Shown piece after piece: positions 17,459-25,232 of a stretch of 64,000 nucleotides of DNA. The stretch comes from Muribaculaceae bacterium. Its GTDB lineage: Bacteria; Bacillota; Clostridia; Lachnospirales; Lachnospiraceae. Each line of letters begins with the position of its first letter. Within the stretch, counting starts at the first letter, position 1. The notes beneath the pieces are model-generated. The model did not search any database. It had not been told where the DNA came from and saw only the letters and a list, made by a program, of their open reading frames with translations. Both the position numbers and the translations under genes were made by a program. The stretch lies in assembly GCA_023666425.1 (NCBI GenBank), contig JAMPCA010000004.1, positions 1 to 64,000 on the forward strand. The letters are read 5' to 3'.

Positions 17459-17536
17459 GACGTCAGGACTTTTTTCTGACGCGCCACAGCTTTTTGCCAA
17501 AAATGCAATTTTTTGTGAAAAAATGCCAAAAAGGGA

Positions 17537-17565
17537 TTGCGGACAGACGATTTGCCTGATATAAT
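17537..17565 (+). promoter_or_regulatory. promoter of the BlaI-like gene
   Basis: TTGCGG (17537-17542), 17 bases, TATAAT (17560-17565). No TACA/TGTA dyad of the BlaI operator kind was recognised around it. Confidence 0.6.
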
Positions 17566-17607
17566 AAGCGTGTTGGCGATGCTAGACATATTTATTAAGG
17601 AGGATTT

Positions 17608-17991
17608 ATGAGACCAAAATCAACGGAGACGGATTTAAGTACATGTGAGAAGCCCATTATGAAGGTTATATGGGGCTGGGATAAGGACATCGCAGTGCAG
17701 GAGCTGATTGTTCAGATGCGTGTCCAGTTTGAAAAAGATTACGCGAGAACGACCGTGGTTACGTTTTTGAAAAAACTTTCCGACAAGGGCTATGTGAAGA
17801 CCTACCGCGTGGGCAATGCGGCTTTTGTAAAGCCGGTGATCACGGAGGAGAATTACCAGAAGATGCTGGTAAAGAAGGAGTGCAATTTCTGGTTTGACGG
17901 CAAGCCTTCAAAAATGCTGTCGGCTCTGCTGCAGTCGCCGGATATACCGGAGGAAGAGGTGCAGGCTATGAGGGATATGCTGAAGGCATAG
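17608..17991 (+). CDS. BlaI/MecI/CopY-family transcriptional repressor
   Basis: Winged-helix DNA-binding protein of 127 residues. LSTCEKPIMKVIWGWDKDIAVQE and the recognition region RTTVVTFLKKLSDKGYVKTYR are characteristic; the C-terminal helices would dimerise. In beta-lactamase systems the partner is a BlaR1 sensor protease cleaving the repressor, but no BlaR1 gene is nearby, so the signal and target are unknown. The PBP gene upstream makes a cell-wall role possible only by analogy. ATG follows AAGGAGGATTT. Confidence 0.85.
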   Translation: MRPKSTETDLSTCEKPIMKVIWGWDKDIAVQELIVQMRVQFEKDYARTTVVTFLKKLSDKGYVKTYRVGNAAFVKPVITEENYQKMLVKKECNFWFDGKPSKMLSALLQSPDIPEEEVQAMRDMLKA

Positions 17992-18052
17992 GATTTCTGC
18001 GCAAAGGCATGTGGTTCTCATTGGCTGAACGTATTATTTTTCCTATATAGAG

Positions 18053-18080
18053 TTGAAATATATAAAAGGTCTGTTATAAT
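18053..18080 (+). promoter_or_regulatory. promoter of the 18.2-kb lipoprotein pair
   Basis: TTGAAA (18053-18058), 16 bases, TATAAT (18075-18080). The 145-base leader has a second AGGAGG (18137-18142) before a two-codon frame at about 18151, of unknown meaning. Confidence 0.5.
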
Positions 18081-18224
18081 AATGGAAACAACTATTATAG
18101 CAGATCTTTTTAAATTTATAAAGTAATTGCTTGAGAAGGAGGATTCTCCGATGTTTTAGGAAGACTAGTGTGAATAATAACAGTATAGGAACATTGTTTT
18201 ACATTAAGCAGGAGGAATTGAATC

Positions 18225-18572
18225 ATGGAAAGATATCCACAGCAATGTATAATAGAATGGACTGGTTATTCTACGAGTAAAAGCTCTGCGCAGCTTTCAC
18301 ACGATTATTCCAAAGGACAGTTGAATATAGGGATTTATGTTTATGGAACTCCGGTTATGGGATATGCTTGTGATATAAATGTGAGAGCATTAAATTTCCA
18401 ATTTAAGTCAGGAGGGACATATAAAGTAAAAGAAATATATGATACTGATTTTAACAAGGATAGATTGCTTGATGTCACACCGGAAAGTGCATATGAGGGA
18501 AAGCAGCTGAATTTTTTAGTGAGCATTGAGGCGCATCCGGATAGTGTTCTATATGCGAGAGTGGGGTGGTAA
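18225..18572 (+). CDS. hypothetical protein, 115 residues
   Basis: Not recognised. The protein has no signal peptide or membrane segment and is dominated by predicted beta strands (for example NIGIYVYGTPVMGYAC, LNFLVSIEA), with one Cys; a small all-beta fold is likely. AGGAGGAATTGAATC precedes the ATG. It ends three bases before the lipoprotein gene, so the two are co-transcribed and translationally linked. More AT-rich than the glucokinase region. Confidence 0.6.
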   Translation: MERYPQQCIIEWTGYSTSKSSAQLSHDYSKGQLNIGIYVYGTPVMGYACDINVRALNFQFKSGGTYKVKEIYDTDFNKDRLLDVTPESAYEGKQLNFLVSIEAHPDSVLYARVGW

Positions 18573-18575
18573 AGC

Positions 18576-19325
18576 ATGAGACAATTTCGAAAATGCATGG
18601 CGTTTCTTGTCCTGATGGGCTTAGTATGTATGGCTTGTGGTACAGATGGGGGCAAGACTGAGAACGCCCAGGAGACGGCGCAGGTGGTTATCTCGGAAAT
18701 TGTCTATAATAAAGAGACGATGTCCTATTGCATAAGTGCAAAAGTCGATCGGATGGCGGTTACGGACCACGAGTTTCTGGTGGCGGGAGCAGAGCGTACA
18801 GACATTGAAAAGGCAGAAGACGGTAATAAAATACGCTGGTACGGATTTTACAATGACGAGAGCGATTTGGAAGCACCAAAAATATATACGGACGAATTTT
18901 CCTCTTCCCATGAAAAAAATGCGTATGAAAACGTGGTAGTTTTAGCCACACCCACAGAGGAAACAGAGGTAAAGAGCTTCGAGGAAGAGTGTAACGGTGT
19001 GTTGGTTCCGATCCGAATAACGGAATGCACAGTGTCAATTGATCCTGCAGAAGAGTGGCGGGTCGAGGGAGCGTTTTACAACGTGATTGCGACCGACACA
19101 GATGGGACGGACTATCTGGTTTGCAAGCTTCCCGGAATAGATGACAGGAAGGCATCCGAAAGAAAGGAAGCACCGCTGGAGAATGATTTGGAGGATGTGC
19201 TGGAGTGGCTCGGAGGAGGATACGAATCGGCTGTGCAGCAAGAATTTTGCGGGATACGTTTTATTATGAGGGACGATATTGAGTTAGACAAAATCGTTTC
19301 TGCCCGAATTGAAAAAATGAATTAA
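18576..19325 (+). CDS. lipoprotein, function unknown
   Basis: Membrane-anchored exported protein of 249 residues: basic start MRQFRKC, hydrophobic stretch, and lipobox VCMAC (Cys21) followed by GTDGGKTENAQE. The mature part is acidic with alternating strands (AQVVISEIVYN, YNVIATDTDGTDYLV) and no catalytic motif. Coupled to the 115-residue gene before it. Confidence 0.65.
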   Translation: MRQFRKCMAFLVLMGLVCMACGTDGGKTENAQETAQVVISEIVYNKETMSYCISAKVDRMAVTDHEFLVAGAERTDIEKAEDGNKIRWYGFYNDESDLEAPKIYTDEFSSSHEKNAYENVVVLATPTEETEVKSFEEECNGVLVPIRITECTVSIDPAEEWRVEGAFYNVIATDTDGTDYLVCKLPGIDDRKASERKEAPLENDLEDVLEWLGGGYESAVQQEFCGIRFIMRDDIELDKIVSARIEKMN

Positions 19326-19388
19326 CTATGGAGGAATTTAGATAATGGGAGACAGAAGCTCATATGAGCCGCTGTCTCCCATTCCTTT

Positions 19389-20078
19389 TTACGCCTTTTC
19401 CTCGACCGCCTGCTTCCGGACATATGCCAGCGCTTTGGCGATGGGGGGAATACTGATGATGATCAGTGTGACAACAGCTTCCGGGACGATGTAGGTCGCG
19501 TTGTAGCCGAGGGAGTACACCAGCGGGTGCATACCCTCCGGGGCGTAGGAGCCGAAAAAGATGAAGCCGGAGATGACCGCGAATATGTAACGGCCGATGA
19601 CGCCGACGATATAGCCGGTCTGCAGACCCCACTTCTTTTTGTAGAAAAAGCCGGACAGCCCCAGCGCGCCGAACGCCAGCGGATAGTCCGTGAGCATCTG
19701 CGGGACAGTGTAAAAGATTGGTTCCATGACGAATTGCAGCAGCCCGTAGGCAATGCCGGTCATCAGTCCCACATAGGGGCCATACCAGTAGCCGATCAGT
19801 ACGATGAACAGCATGGAAAACAGCGTGATGGAACCGCCCATCGGCAGATCTGCAAACTTAATCATGGAGCAGACGATGGCGAGAGCCATGGCAACAGCGG
19901 AGAAGACAAGCTGCTTTGTGGTGAGCTTTGCCTTTTTTTCCGACTTGCGCTGGCGCAGTACAGCGGCGACAATGATAAGGGTGAGAATCAGTGCGATTAC
20001 GATTCCGATGCCCAGTGCGGTCATGCGCACAGAGCCGTCGTCCCATGCGCCCTCGGTGGTGACAAATAGATCTGACAT
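19389..20078 (-). CDS. thiT: thiamine ECF transporter substrate-binding protein
   Basis: Integral-membrane S component that binds thiamine and works with a shared EcfAA'T module encoded elsewhere. The 229-residue protein has an N-terminal extension with one extra helix (about 20-42), then the six-helix ThiT core containing KFADLPMGGSITLFSMLF and YWYGPYVGLMTGIAYG, which holds the Gly-rich helix and aromatic residues of the thiamine pocket. AAAGGAGGA precedes the ATG. A TPP riboswitch in the leader independently confirms the thiamine role. Confidence 0.92.
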   Translation of the reverse strand: MSDLFVTTEGAWDDGSVRMTALGIGIVIALILTLIIVAAVLRQRKSEKKAKLTTKQLVFSAVAMALAIVCSMIKFADLPMGGSITLFSMLFIVLIGYWYGPYVGLMTGIAYGLLQFVMEPIFYTVPQMLTDYPLAFGALGLSGFFYKKKWGLQTGYIVGVIGRYIFAVISGFIFFGSYAPEGMHPLVYSLGYNATYIVPEAVVTLIIISIPPIAKALAYVRKQAVEEKA

Positions 20079-20084
20079 AAAAAA

Positions 20085-20117
20085 TCCTCCTTTGGTATGT
20101 GCATACGACTAGGAGGA
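20085..20117 (-). terminator. hairpin sequestering the thiT ribosome site / terminator
   Basis: On the minus strand TCCTCC (20112-20117) pairs with GGAGGA (20085-20090), with an inner GTATG/CATAC stem, and is followed by a T run reaching the ATG. The stem masks the thiT Shine-Dalgarno and also has intrinsic-terminator shape. A second stem (ACTTTA/TAAAGT, 20117-20147) shares its edge and may be the alternative fold. Confidence 0.6.
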
Positions 20118-20152
20118 CTTTACAAAGATCGCGCAATCTTATAAAGTAAAAA

Positions 20153-20250
20153 CATTCGCTTCCTTACGCCGGTATTATCCGGTTCAAGTTATGAGGGATC
20201 TACCATATGCAATGCGCATATAATAATCTCAGCCAAAGCACCCCTAGCTC
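20153..20250 (-). promoter_or_regulatory. TPP (THI-element) riboswitch
   Basis: Read on the minus strand: GGGGTGC, then GGCTGAGAT, later GATCCCTCATAACTTGAAC and GGATAATACCGGCGTAAGGAA. CTGAGA with the GAACC-type junction and GGATAATACC-GCGNAGGGAA are the conserved TPP-aptamer blocks. It lies 75 bases upstream of thiT and predicts shut-off when thiamine pyrophosphate is plentiful. Confidence 0.93.
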
Positions 20251-20339
20251 TTTATTCAATTCCAGCATATCATATGCTTTTTTTCCCTGCATGTCAAGTT
20301 ACAATCAAAAACTGTGACTTTTTTCCCATATGGAATATA

Positions 20340-20398
20340 TTGACAATCATAGAAAATCGCGGTATTCTGTCAAAAGAAAATAGTTTGACAATCAAATT
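20340..20398 (+). promoter_or_regulatory. promoter of the fatty-acid operon with FabT-like operator
   Basis: TTGACA (20340-20345), 17 bases, TATTCT (20363-20368) is a good sigma-A promoter. About 14 bases downstream lies AGTTTGACAATCAAATT (20382-20398), an imperfect palindrome close to the streptococcal FabT operator (TTTGATTATCAAA type). Binding there would block early elongation. The predicted FabT is the last gene of the operon. Confidence 0.65.
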
Positions 20399-20443
20399 AT
20401 TTCGGAAGCAAACAAATTTTAGAAAAGAAAAGGAGATACCACC

Positions 20444-20677
20444 ATGCTGGAGAAGATGAAAGAGATTATTGCAGAGCAGTTGAGCACAGATGCGGATTCT
20501 ATCACCGCAGAGTCAAGATTCAAGGAGGATCTGGAGGCAGATTCTTTGGATCTGTTCGAGCTTGTCATGGCGCTGGAGGAGGAGTACGGCGTTGAGATTC
20601 CCTCCGAGGATCTGACGAACCTTCTGACTGTGCAGGACGTAATGGATTATCTGAAAGACAAGGGTGTTGAGGACTAA
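20444..20677 (+). CDS. acpP: acyl carrier protein
   Basis: Carries growing fatty-acyl chains on a phosphopantetheine arm attached to Ser34 in EADSLDLFELVM. Length 77 residues, acidic, four-helix ACP pattern ending VQDVMDYLKDKG. ATG follows AAGGAGATACC. First gene of the fab operon; the fabK start follows the stop by two bases. Confidence 0.97.
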   Translation: MLEKMKEIIAEQLSTDADSITAESRFKEDLEADSLDLFELVMALEEEYGVEIPSEDLTNLLTVQDVMDYLKDKGVED

Positions 20678-20678
20678 T

Positions 20679-21611
20679 ATGGAGACGAGAGTGACAAAGC
20701 TGCTCGGGATTGAGTATCCGATTATCCAGGGCGGTATGGCATGGGTGGCGACCCATGAGCTGGCGGCGGCGGTGTCAAATGCCGGAGGCCTTGGAATCAT
20801 CGGCGCGGGCGGCGCACCGGCTTCCTGGGTACGGGAGCAGATACAGGCCGCCAGGAGTGAGACGGACAAGCCCTTTGGCGTGAACCTCATGCTGATGAAC
20901 CCGGAGGCGGACGACATTGCGCAGGTGCTTGTGGAGGAGCAGGTAAAGGTGGTTACTACCGGAGCCGGCAATCCTGCGAAGTATATGGAGATATGGAAAA
21001 AAGCCGGGATACGGGTGATTCCGGTGGTCGCCAGCGTCGCTCTGGCGAAGCTGATGGAGCGCGGCGGAGCGGATGCTGTCGTGGCGGAGGGAACCGAGTC
21101 CGGCGGCCACATCGGAGCGGCCACTACCATGACACTGGTGCCGGAGGTGGTGGATGCGGTAGATATCCCGGTGATCGCTGCGGGCGGCATCGCGGACGGA
21201 AGAGGTCTTGCCGCCGCCTTCATGCTGGGAGCCGAGGCCGTACAGATGGGGACGCGGTTTGTCGTTGCGACCGAGTCCATGGTACATGAGAACTATAAGG
21301 AGCGCATCATTAAAGCGAAGGATATCGACTCTGAGGTGACCGGGCGCTCGACCGGGCATCCGATTCGCGTAATCCGCAACAAGATGACCCGCGAATATCT
21401 GCAAAAGGAAAAGGAAGGCGCGACGCTCGAGGAGCTGGAGCAGCTCACGCTGGGAGCTCTGCGCAAGGCAGTGGTGGAGGGCGACGTTATGTATGGAAGC
21501 GTCATGGCGGGACAGTCCGCCGCTCTGGTGAAAAAGCAGGAGTCCTGCGCAGAGATTATCGCAGATGTGATGGAAGGCGCAAAAAGGCTGGCGCCGGAGC
21601 GTTTTGCATAA
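20679..21611 (+). CDS. fabK: enoyl-ACP reductase II
   Basis: FMN-dependent NAD(P)H enoyl-ACP reductase completing each elongation cycle; 310 residues. TIM-barrel of the nitronate-monooxygenase/FabK type: EYPIIQGGMAWVATHELAA, VEGTESGGHIG (flavin-phosphate site), AAGGIADGRGLAAAFMLGA. The ATG at 20679 is used; the frame opens at 20664 inside acpP. FabK enzymes resist triclosan, in contrast to FabI. Confidence 0.95.
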   Translation: METRVTKLLGIEYPIIQGGMAWVATHELAAAVSNAGGLGIIGAGGAPASWVREQIQAARSETDKPFGVNLMLMNPEADDIAQVLVEEQVKVVTTGAGNPAKYMEIWKKAGIRVIPVVASVALAKLMERGGADAVVAEGTESGGHIGAATTMTLVPEVVDAVDIPVIAAGGIADGRGLAAAFMLGAEAVQMGTRFVVATESMVHENYKERIIKAKDIDSEVTGRSTGHPIRVIRNKMTREYLQKEKEGATLEELEQLTLGALRKAVVEGDVMYGSVMAGQSAALVKKQESCAEIIADVMEGAKRLAPERFA

Positions 21612-21636
21612 GGTTTCGGGATAGAGGAGAATGAGA

Positions 21637-22560
21637 ATGAAGCGAGTATTTATGTTTCCGGGGCAGGGCTCCCAGTATGTGGGCATGGGCCGGGAATTCT
21701 ACGACGCCATGCCGGAGTGCAGGGCAGTGTATGAGCTGGCAAATGAGGTCACCGGGCTGGACGTGGCGGCTCTTTGTTTCGAGGAGAATGAAAAGCTGCA
21801 TATCACCGAGTATACGCAGATTTGTATGCTGACCACCGAGGCGGCGATTTACACCGCATTAAAGGAGCGTGGAATCGACGCGGACGTTACCGCAGGTTTA
21901 AGTCTGGGGGAGTACGGTGCGTTGATCGCTTCGGGGGCGATGACCATGAAGGACGCATTTTCTGTTGTGCGCAGGCGCGGGATTTATATGCAGGAAGCGT
22001 ATCCGGTCGGAGGTGCGATGTCCGCCGTTTTAGGACTGGAGGCGGAAAAAATTGCTGCAGCCTGCGGGGAGGCGCAAAAGGACACCGGCAAACCGGTGTC
22101 GATCGCAAACTACAATTGTCCGGGACAGATTGTGATTACCGGAGAGGCTTCCGCAGTGGAAGCCGCCGGGGCAAAATGCGGGGAAGCAGGGGCGAAGCGC
22201 GTGGTTCCCTTAAAGGTCAGCGGACCGTTTCACTCTGCGCTGCTTGAGGAGGCGGGGCAGAAGCTTGAGGAGGCTTTGGCGGAGGTGGAGATTCACTCCA
22301 TTCGCATTCCCTATCTCACGAATGTAACTGCGGATTATGTGAAGGAGCCGGGCGAGGTGAAGGATTACCTGGTGCGCCAGCTTACTTCCTCCGTGCGCTG
22401 GCAGCAGACCATTGAAAGGCTGATTGCCGACGGGGCGGAGGAGTTTGTGGAAATTGGGCCGGGTCGTTCTCTCACTGGCTTTATGAAAAAGATCGACCGT
22501 GGCGCGGCCGCCTTTAACATTGATAAAATGGAGGATTTTGAAAAATATGTTGACCGGTAA
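21637..22560 (+). CDS. fabD: malonyl-CoA:ACP transacylase
   Basis: Transfers malonyl from CoA to ACP; 307 residues. MFPGQGSQYVGMG is the N-terminal signature, GLSLGEYGAL holds the catalytic Ser, GPFHSAL the catalytic His region. Of two in-frame ATGs, 21637 has the better spacing from GAGGAG (about eight bases). Its 3' end overlaps fabG by 14 bases. Confidence 0.95.
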   Translation: MKRVFMFPGQGSQYVGMGREFYDAMPECRAVYELANEVTGLDVAALCFEENEKLHITEYTQICMLTTEAAIYTALKERGIDADVTAGLSLGEYGALIASGAMTMKDAFSVVRRRGIYMQEAYPVGGAMSAVLGLEAEKIAAACGEAQKDTGKPVSIANYNCPGQIVITGEASAVEAAGAKCGEAGAKRVVPLKVSGPFHSALLEEAGQKLEEALAEVEIHSIRIPYLTNVTADYVKEPGEVKDYLVRQLTSSVRWQQTIERLIADGAEEFVEIGPGRSLTGFMKKIDRGAAAFNIDKMEDFEKYVDR

Positions 22561-23284
22561 AAACGCGCTGGTGACTGGCGCAGGCAGGGGAATCGGCAGG
22601 GCGATCGCCATGGAGCTGGCGGCGCAGGGCGCATATGTTATTATCAACTATAACGGCTCAGAGGCAGCCGCCGGGGAGACGCTTGCGGCGGTCAGGGAGT
22701 CCGGCGGCGAGGGAGAGATTTACCAGTGCAATGTGGCGGATTTTGCGGCCTGCGGCGCGATGGTGGACGATCTGGTTAAGAGGCTTGCGCATGTGGACAT
22801 TCTGGTGAACAATGCCGGAATCACAAAGGATGGCCTTCTTATGAAGATGAGTGAGGAGGATTTTGACGCAGTGATTGGCACCAATTTAAAGGGCTGCTAC
22901 AATACGATCCGTCATTTGTCCCGCTACTTTTTAAAACAGCGTTCCGGCAAGATCATAAATATTTCCTCCGTGTCCGGGATACTCGGCAACGCGGGGCAGG
23001 CGAACTATTCCGCCAGCAAGGCGGGAGTGATCGGCCTGACGAAGGCGGTTGCAAAGGAGCTGGCGAGCCGCGGCATCTGTGTGAATGCGGTAGCGCCCGG
23101 CTATGTAGAGACAGACATGACAGGCGTGCTTTCCGACAGCGTGCGGGAGAAGCTTTTGGGGCAGATTCCCCTTGGCCGACCCGGAAAGCCGGAGGATATC
23201 GCGCGGGCGGTTGCGTTTTTAGCGTCGGAGAATGCGGACTATATCACGGGGCAGGTGCTCTCCGTAGATGGTGGAATGACTTGA
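22547..23284 (+). CDS. fabG: 3-oxoacyl-ACP reductase
   Basis: NADPH-dependent ketoreductase of the elongation cycle, 245 residues. Classical SDR: VTGAGRGIGRAIA (cofactor), NNAG, NISSVSG (Ser), YSASKAG (Tyr/Lys), with the family end ITGQVLSVDGGMT. ATG 22547 lies inside the fabD 3' end with GGAGG upstream. It is followed by about 220 bases of hairpin repeats before fabF. Confidence 0.96.
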   Translation: MLTGKNALVTGAGRGIGRAIAMELAAQGAYVIINYNGSEAAAGETLAAVRESGGEGEIYQCNVADFAACGAMVDDLVKRLAHVDILVNNAGITKDGLLMKMSEEDFDAVIGTNLKGCYNTIRHLSRYFLKQRSGKIINISSVSGILGNAGQANYSASKAGVIGLTKAVAKELASRGICVNAVAPGYVETDMTGVLSDSVREKLLGQIPLGRPGKPEDIARAVAFLASENADYITGQVLSVDGGMT

Positions 23285-23479
23285 CATAAGGGTGGTCAGC
23301 GTAGCTGACAGATTCCTTATGTCCCGATATGCATAAGGGTGGTCAGCGTAGCTGACAGATTCCTTATGTCCCGATATGCATAAGAGTGGTCAGCTATGTC
23401 TTAAGGTGTCAGCTTCGCTGACGGATTCCTTAAGACCAGATATTTATAAGGTGTCAGCGTAGCTGACGGATTCCTTAAG
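23285..23479 (+). repeat. hairpin repeats between fabG and fabF
   Basis: Two identical 47-base units (23285-23331 and 23332-23378) each fold as CATAAGG, then GTCAGC-GTA-GCTGAC, then CCTTATG. A degenerate third start (23379-23399) follows, then two units of a sister type closed by CTTAAGG/CCTTAAG (23400-23434) and TTATAAGG/CCTTAAG (about 23444-23479), all with the GTCAGC/GCTGAC core. Tandem nested palindromes without spacers are a REP-like array, not CRISPR. They may moderate read-through or mRNA stability inside the operon. Confidence 0.85.
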
Positions 23480-23506
23480 ACCGGATATTATTGTAGGAGG
23501 AATAAA

Positions 23507-24742
23507 ATGAGCAGAAGAGTTGTTGTGACCGGAATGGGCGCCATCACCCCGATCGGTCTGAGCGTAGAGGAATTCTGGAAAAATGTCAAGGCAGGAGCCA
23601 TCGGCTTTGCCGAGATTACAAGATTCGATTCCAGTGAATATAAGTCCCACATGGCGGCGGAGGTTAAAGACTTTAACGCCAAAGATTTCATGGATCCAAA
23701 GGCGGCGAAGCGCATGGAGCTTTTTTCCCAGTATGCGGTGGCGGCTGCCGCTGAAGCGTTAAAGGACGCAGGGATTTCGATGGAGAATGAAGATCCCTAC
23801 CGCGTGGGTACGGCAATCGGTTCCGGCGTGGGAAGTATGCAGGCCATGGAGCGTGAGCACGCGAAACTGACAGAGAAAGGACCAGGGCGTGTGAATCCGA
23901 TTTTTGTGCCCCTGATGATCTCCAATATGGCGGCGGGCAATGTGTCCATTCAGTTCGGCCTGAAAGGAAAATCCATCAATGTAGTGACGGCCTGCACCAG
24001 TGGAACCAACAACATTGGCGAGGCGTTCCGCAGTATCCAGTACGGCGAGGCGGACGTGATGGTGGCGGGTGGTTCCGAGGGTGCAGTGTGTCCGATGGCG
24101 ATTGCGGGATTTACTGCTCTGACAGCTTTGTCCACAGTGAACGATCCGGCGAAATGCTCCCTGCCCTTTGACAAAAACCGCAGCGGCTTTGTGATGGGCG
24201 AGGGTGCAGGAATTGTCGTTCTTGAGGAGCTTGCGCACGCAAAGGCGAGAGGCGCGAAAATTTATGCGGAGGTAGTGGGCTATGGATGTTCTTCCGACGC
24301 TTACCATATCACTTCCCCGCAGGAGGACGGCGGCGGCGCGGCACGGGCGATGACCAACGCCATGGAGGACGCGGGCGTAACGCCGGCAGATGTGACATAT
24401 ATCAACGCCCACGGCACTGGCACGCATCACAACGACCTTTTTGAGACAAGGGCGGTGAAACTTGCCTTTGGCGACCATGCCAGGGACGTGAAGATCAACT
24501 CGACCAAATCCATGATCGGTCATCTGCTGGGCGCGGCGGGCGCAGTGGAGTTTATCACCTGCGTGAAAGAGCTTGAAGAGGGTTACATCCACCGCACCGT
24601 CGGCTACGAAGAGGCGGATGAAGAGATGGATCTGAATTACTGTAAGGAATCCTATGAGGAGACTTTCGACTACGCCCTCTCGAATTCTTTAGGCTTCGGC
24701 GGACACAACGCGAGCCTTCTGGTGAAGAGATACTGTGAATAA
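23507..24742 (+). CDS. fabF: beta-ketoacyl-ACP synthase II
   Basis: Condensing enzyme that extends acyl-ACP with malonyl-ACP; 411 residues. The nucleophile Cys is in [15 protein letters not shown], the two catalytic His in HGTGTHHND and [14 protein letters not shown]. Full length for FabF. ATG follows AGGAGGAATAAA, a strong site that would reinitiate translation after the repeat array. Confidence 0.96.
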   Translation: MSRRVVVTGMGAITPIGLSVEEFWKNVKAGAIGFAEITRFDSSEYKSHMAAEVKDFNAKDFMDPKAAKRMELFSQYAVAAAAEALKDAGISMENEDPYRVGTAIGSGVGSMQAMEREHAKLTEKGPGRVNPIFVPLMISNMAAGNVSIQFGLKGKSINVVTACTSGTNNIGEAFRSIQYGEADVMVAGGSEGAVCPMAIAGFTALTALSTVNDPAKCSLPFDKNRSGFVMGEGAGIVVLEELAHAKARGAKIYAEVVGYGCSSDAYHITSPQEDGGGAARAMTNAMEDAGVTPADVTYINAHGTGTHHNDLFETRAVKLAFGDHARDVKINSTKSMIGHLLGAAGAVEFITCVKELEEGYIHRTVGYEEADEEMDLNYCKESYEETFDYALSNSLGFGGHNASLLVKRYCE

Positions 24743-24771
24743 GCAGACTGGTATCCGACAAGGAGATGACA

Positions 24772-25206
24772 ATGGCAGAGAGCAAATTATCGACACAAGA
24801 GATTATGGAGATTCTTCCCCACCGGCAGCCGTTTCTGCTGATTGACACGGTGGAGGAATTAGAGCCGGGCGTGCGTGCGCTGGCAAAGAAAAATGTGACG
24901 TTCAACGAGCCGTTTTTTGCGGGACATTTCCCCGGGAATCCGGTGATGCCGGGCGTGCTTATTATTGAAGCGCTGGCGCAGACCGGAGCGGTGGCGATTC
25001 TGTCACAGCCGGAGTGGAAGGGGAAAACGGCGTATTTTGCCGGAATCGGGCAGGCAAAATTCAAACAGAAAGTGCTGCCTGGAGATACCCTGATGCTGGA
25101 GACAGAGATCATCAAAGTGAAGGGACCCATCGGGGTCGGAAAGGCCGTCGCCCGGGTGGACGGGAAGCTGGCCTGCTCTGCGGAGCTGACATTTGCGATT
25201 GGATAG
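24772..25206 (+). CDS. fabZ: 3-hydroxyacyl-ACP dehydratase
   Basis: Hot-dog-fold dehydratase, 144 residues. [12 protein letters not shown] and [21 protein letters not shown] contain the catalytic His and Glu. The ATG at 24772 is preferred because AAGGAG is six to seven bases upstream; the ATG at 24766 touches it. In many Clostridia accB sits between fabF and fabZ; here it is absent. Confidence 0.95.
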   Translation: MAESKLSTQEIMEILPHRQPFLLIDTVEELEPGVRALAKKNVTFNEPFFAGHFPGNPVMPGVLIIEALAQTGAVAILSQPEWKGKTAYFAGIGQAKFKQKVLPGDTLMLETEIIKVKGPIGVGKAVARVDGKLACSAELTFAIG

Positions 25207-25232
25207 GTTATCTGTAGAAGGAAGAGATCAGT

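Noticed and set aside
17460-17482. Hairpin GTCAG/CTGAC after the glucokinase gene as a terminator
   Set aside because: The T run is in the loop rather than after the stem, so it is not a normal intrinsic terminator.
16030-17589. Long open frame (519 codons) on the minus strand
   Set aside because: Antisense to the PBP tail, glucokinase and their gap; low-complexity Ser/Pro composition mirrors the GC-rich sense strand and there is no ribosome site or family motif.
20385-20413. Second promoter from the TTGACA at 20385
   Set aside because: No acceptable -10 at 16-18 bases; the hexamer belongs to the FabT-like palindrome.
20775-21686. 303-codon minus-strand frame
   Set aside because: Antisense to fabK and the fabD start, no independent support.
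23285-23479. Possible CRISPR array
   Set aside because: Units are directly abutting and self-palindromic, with no unique spacers and no cas genes.
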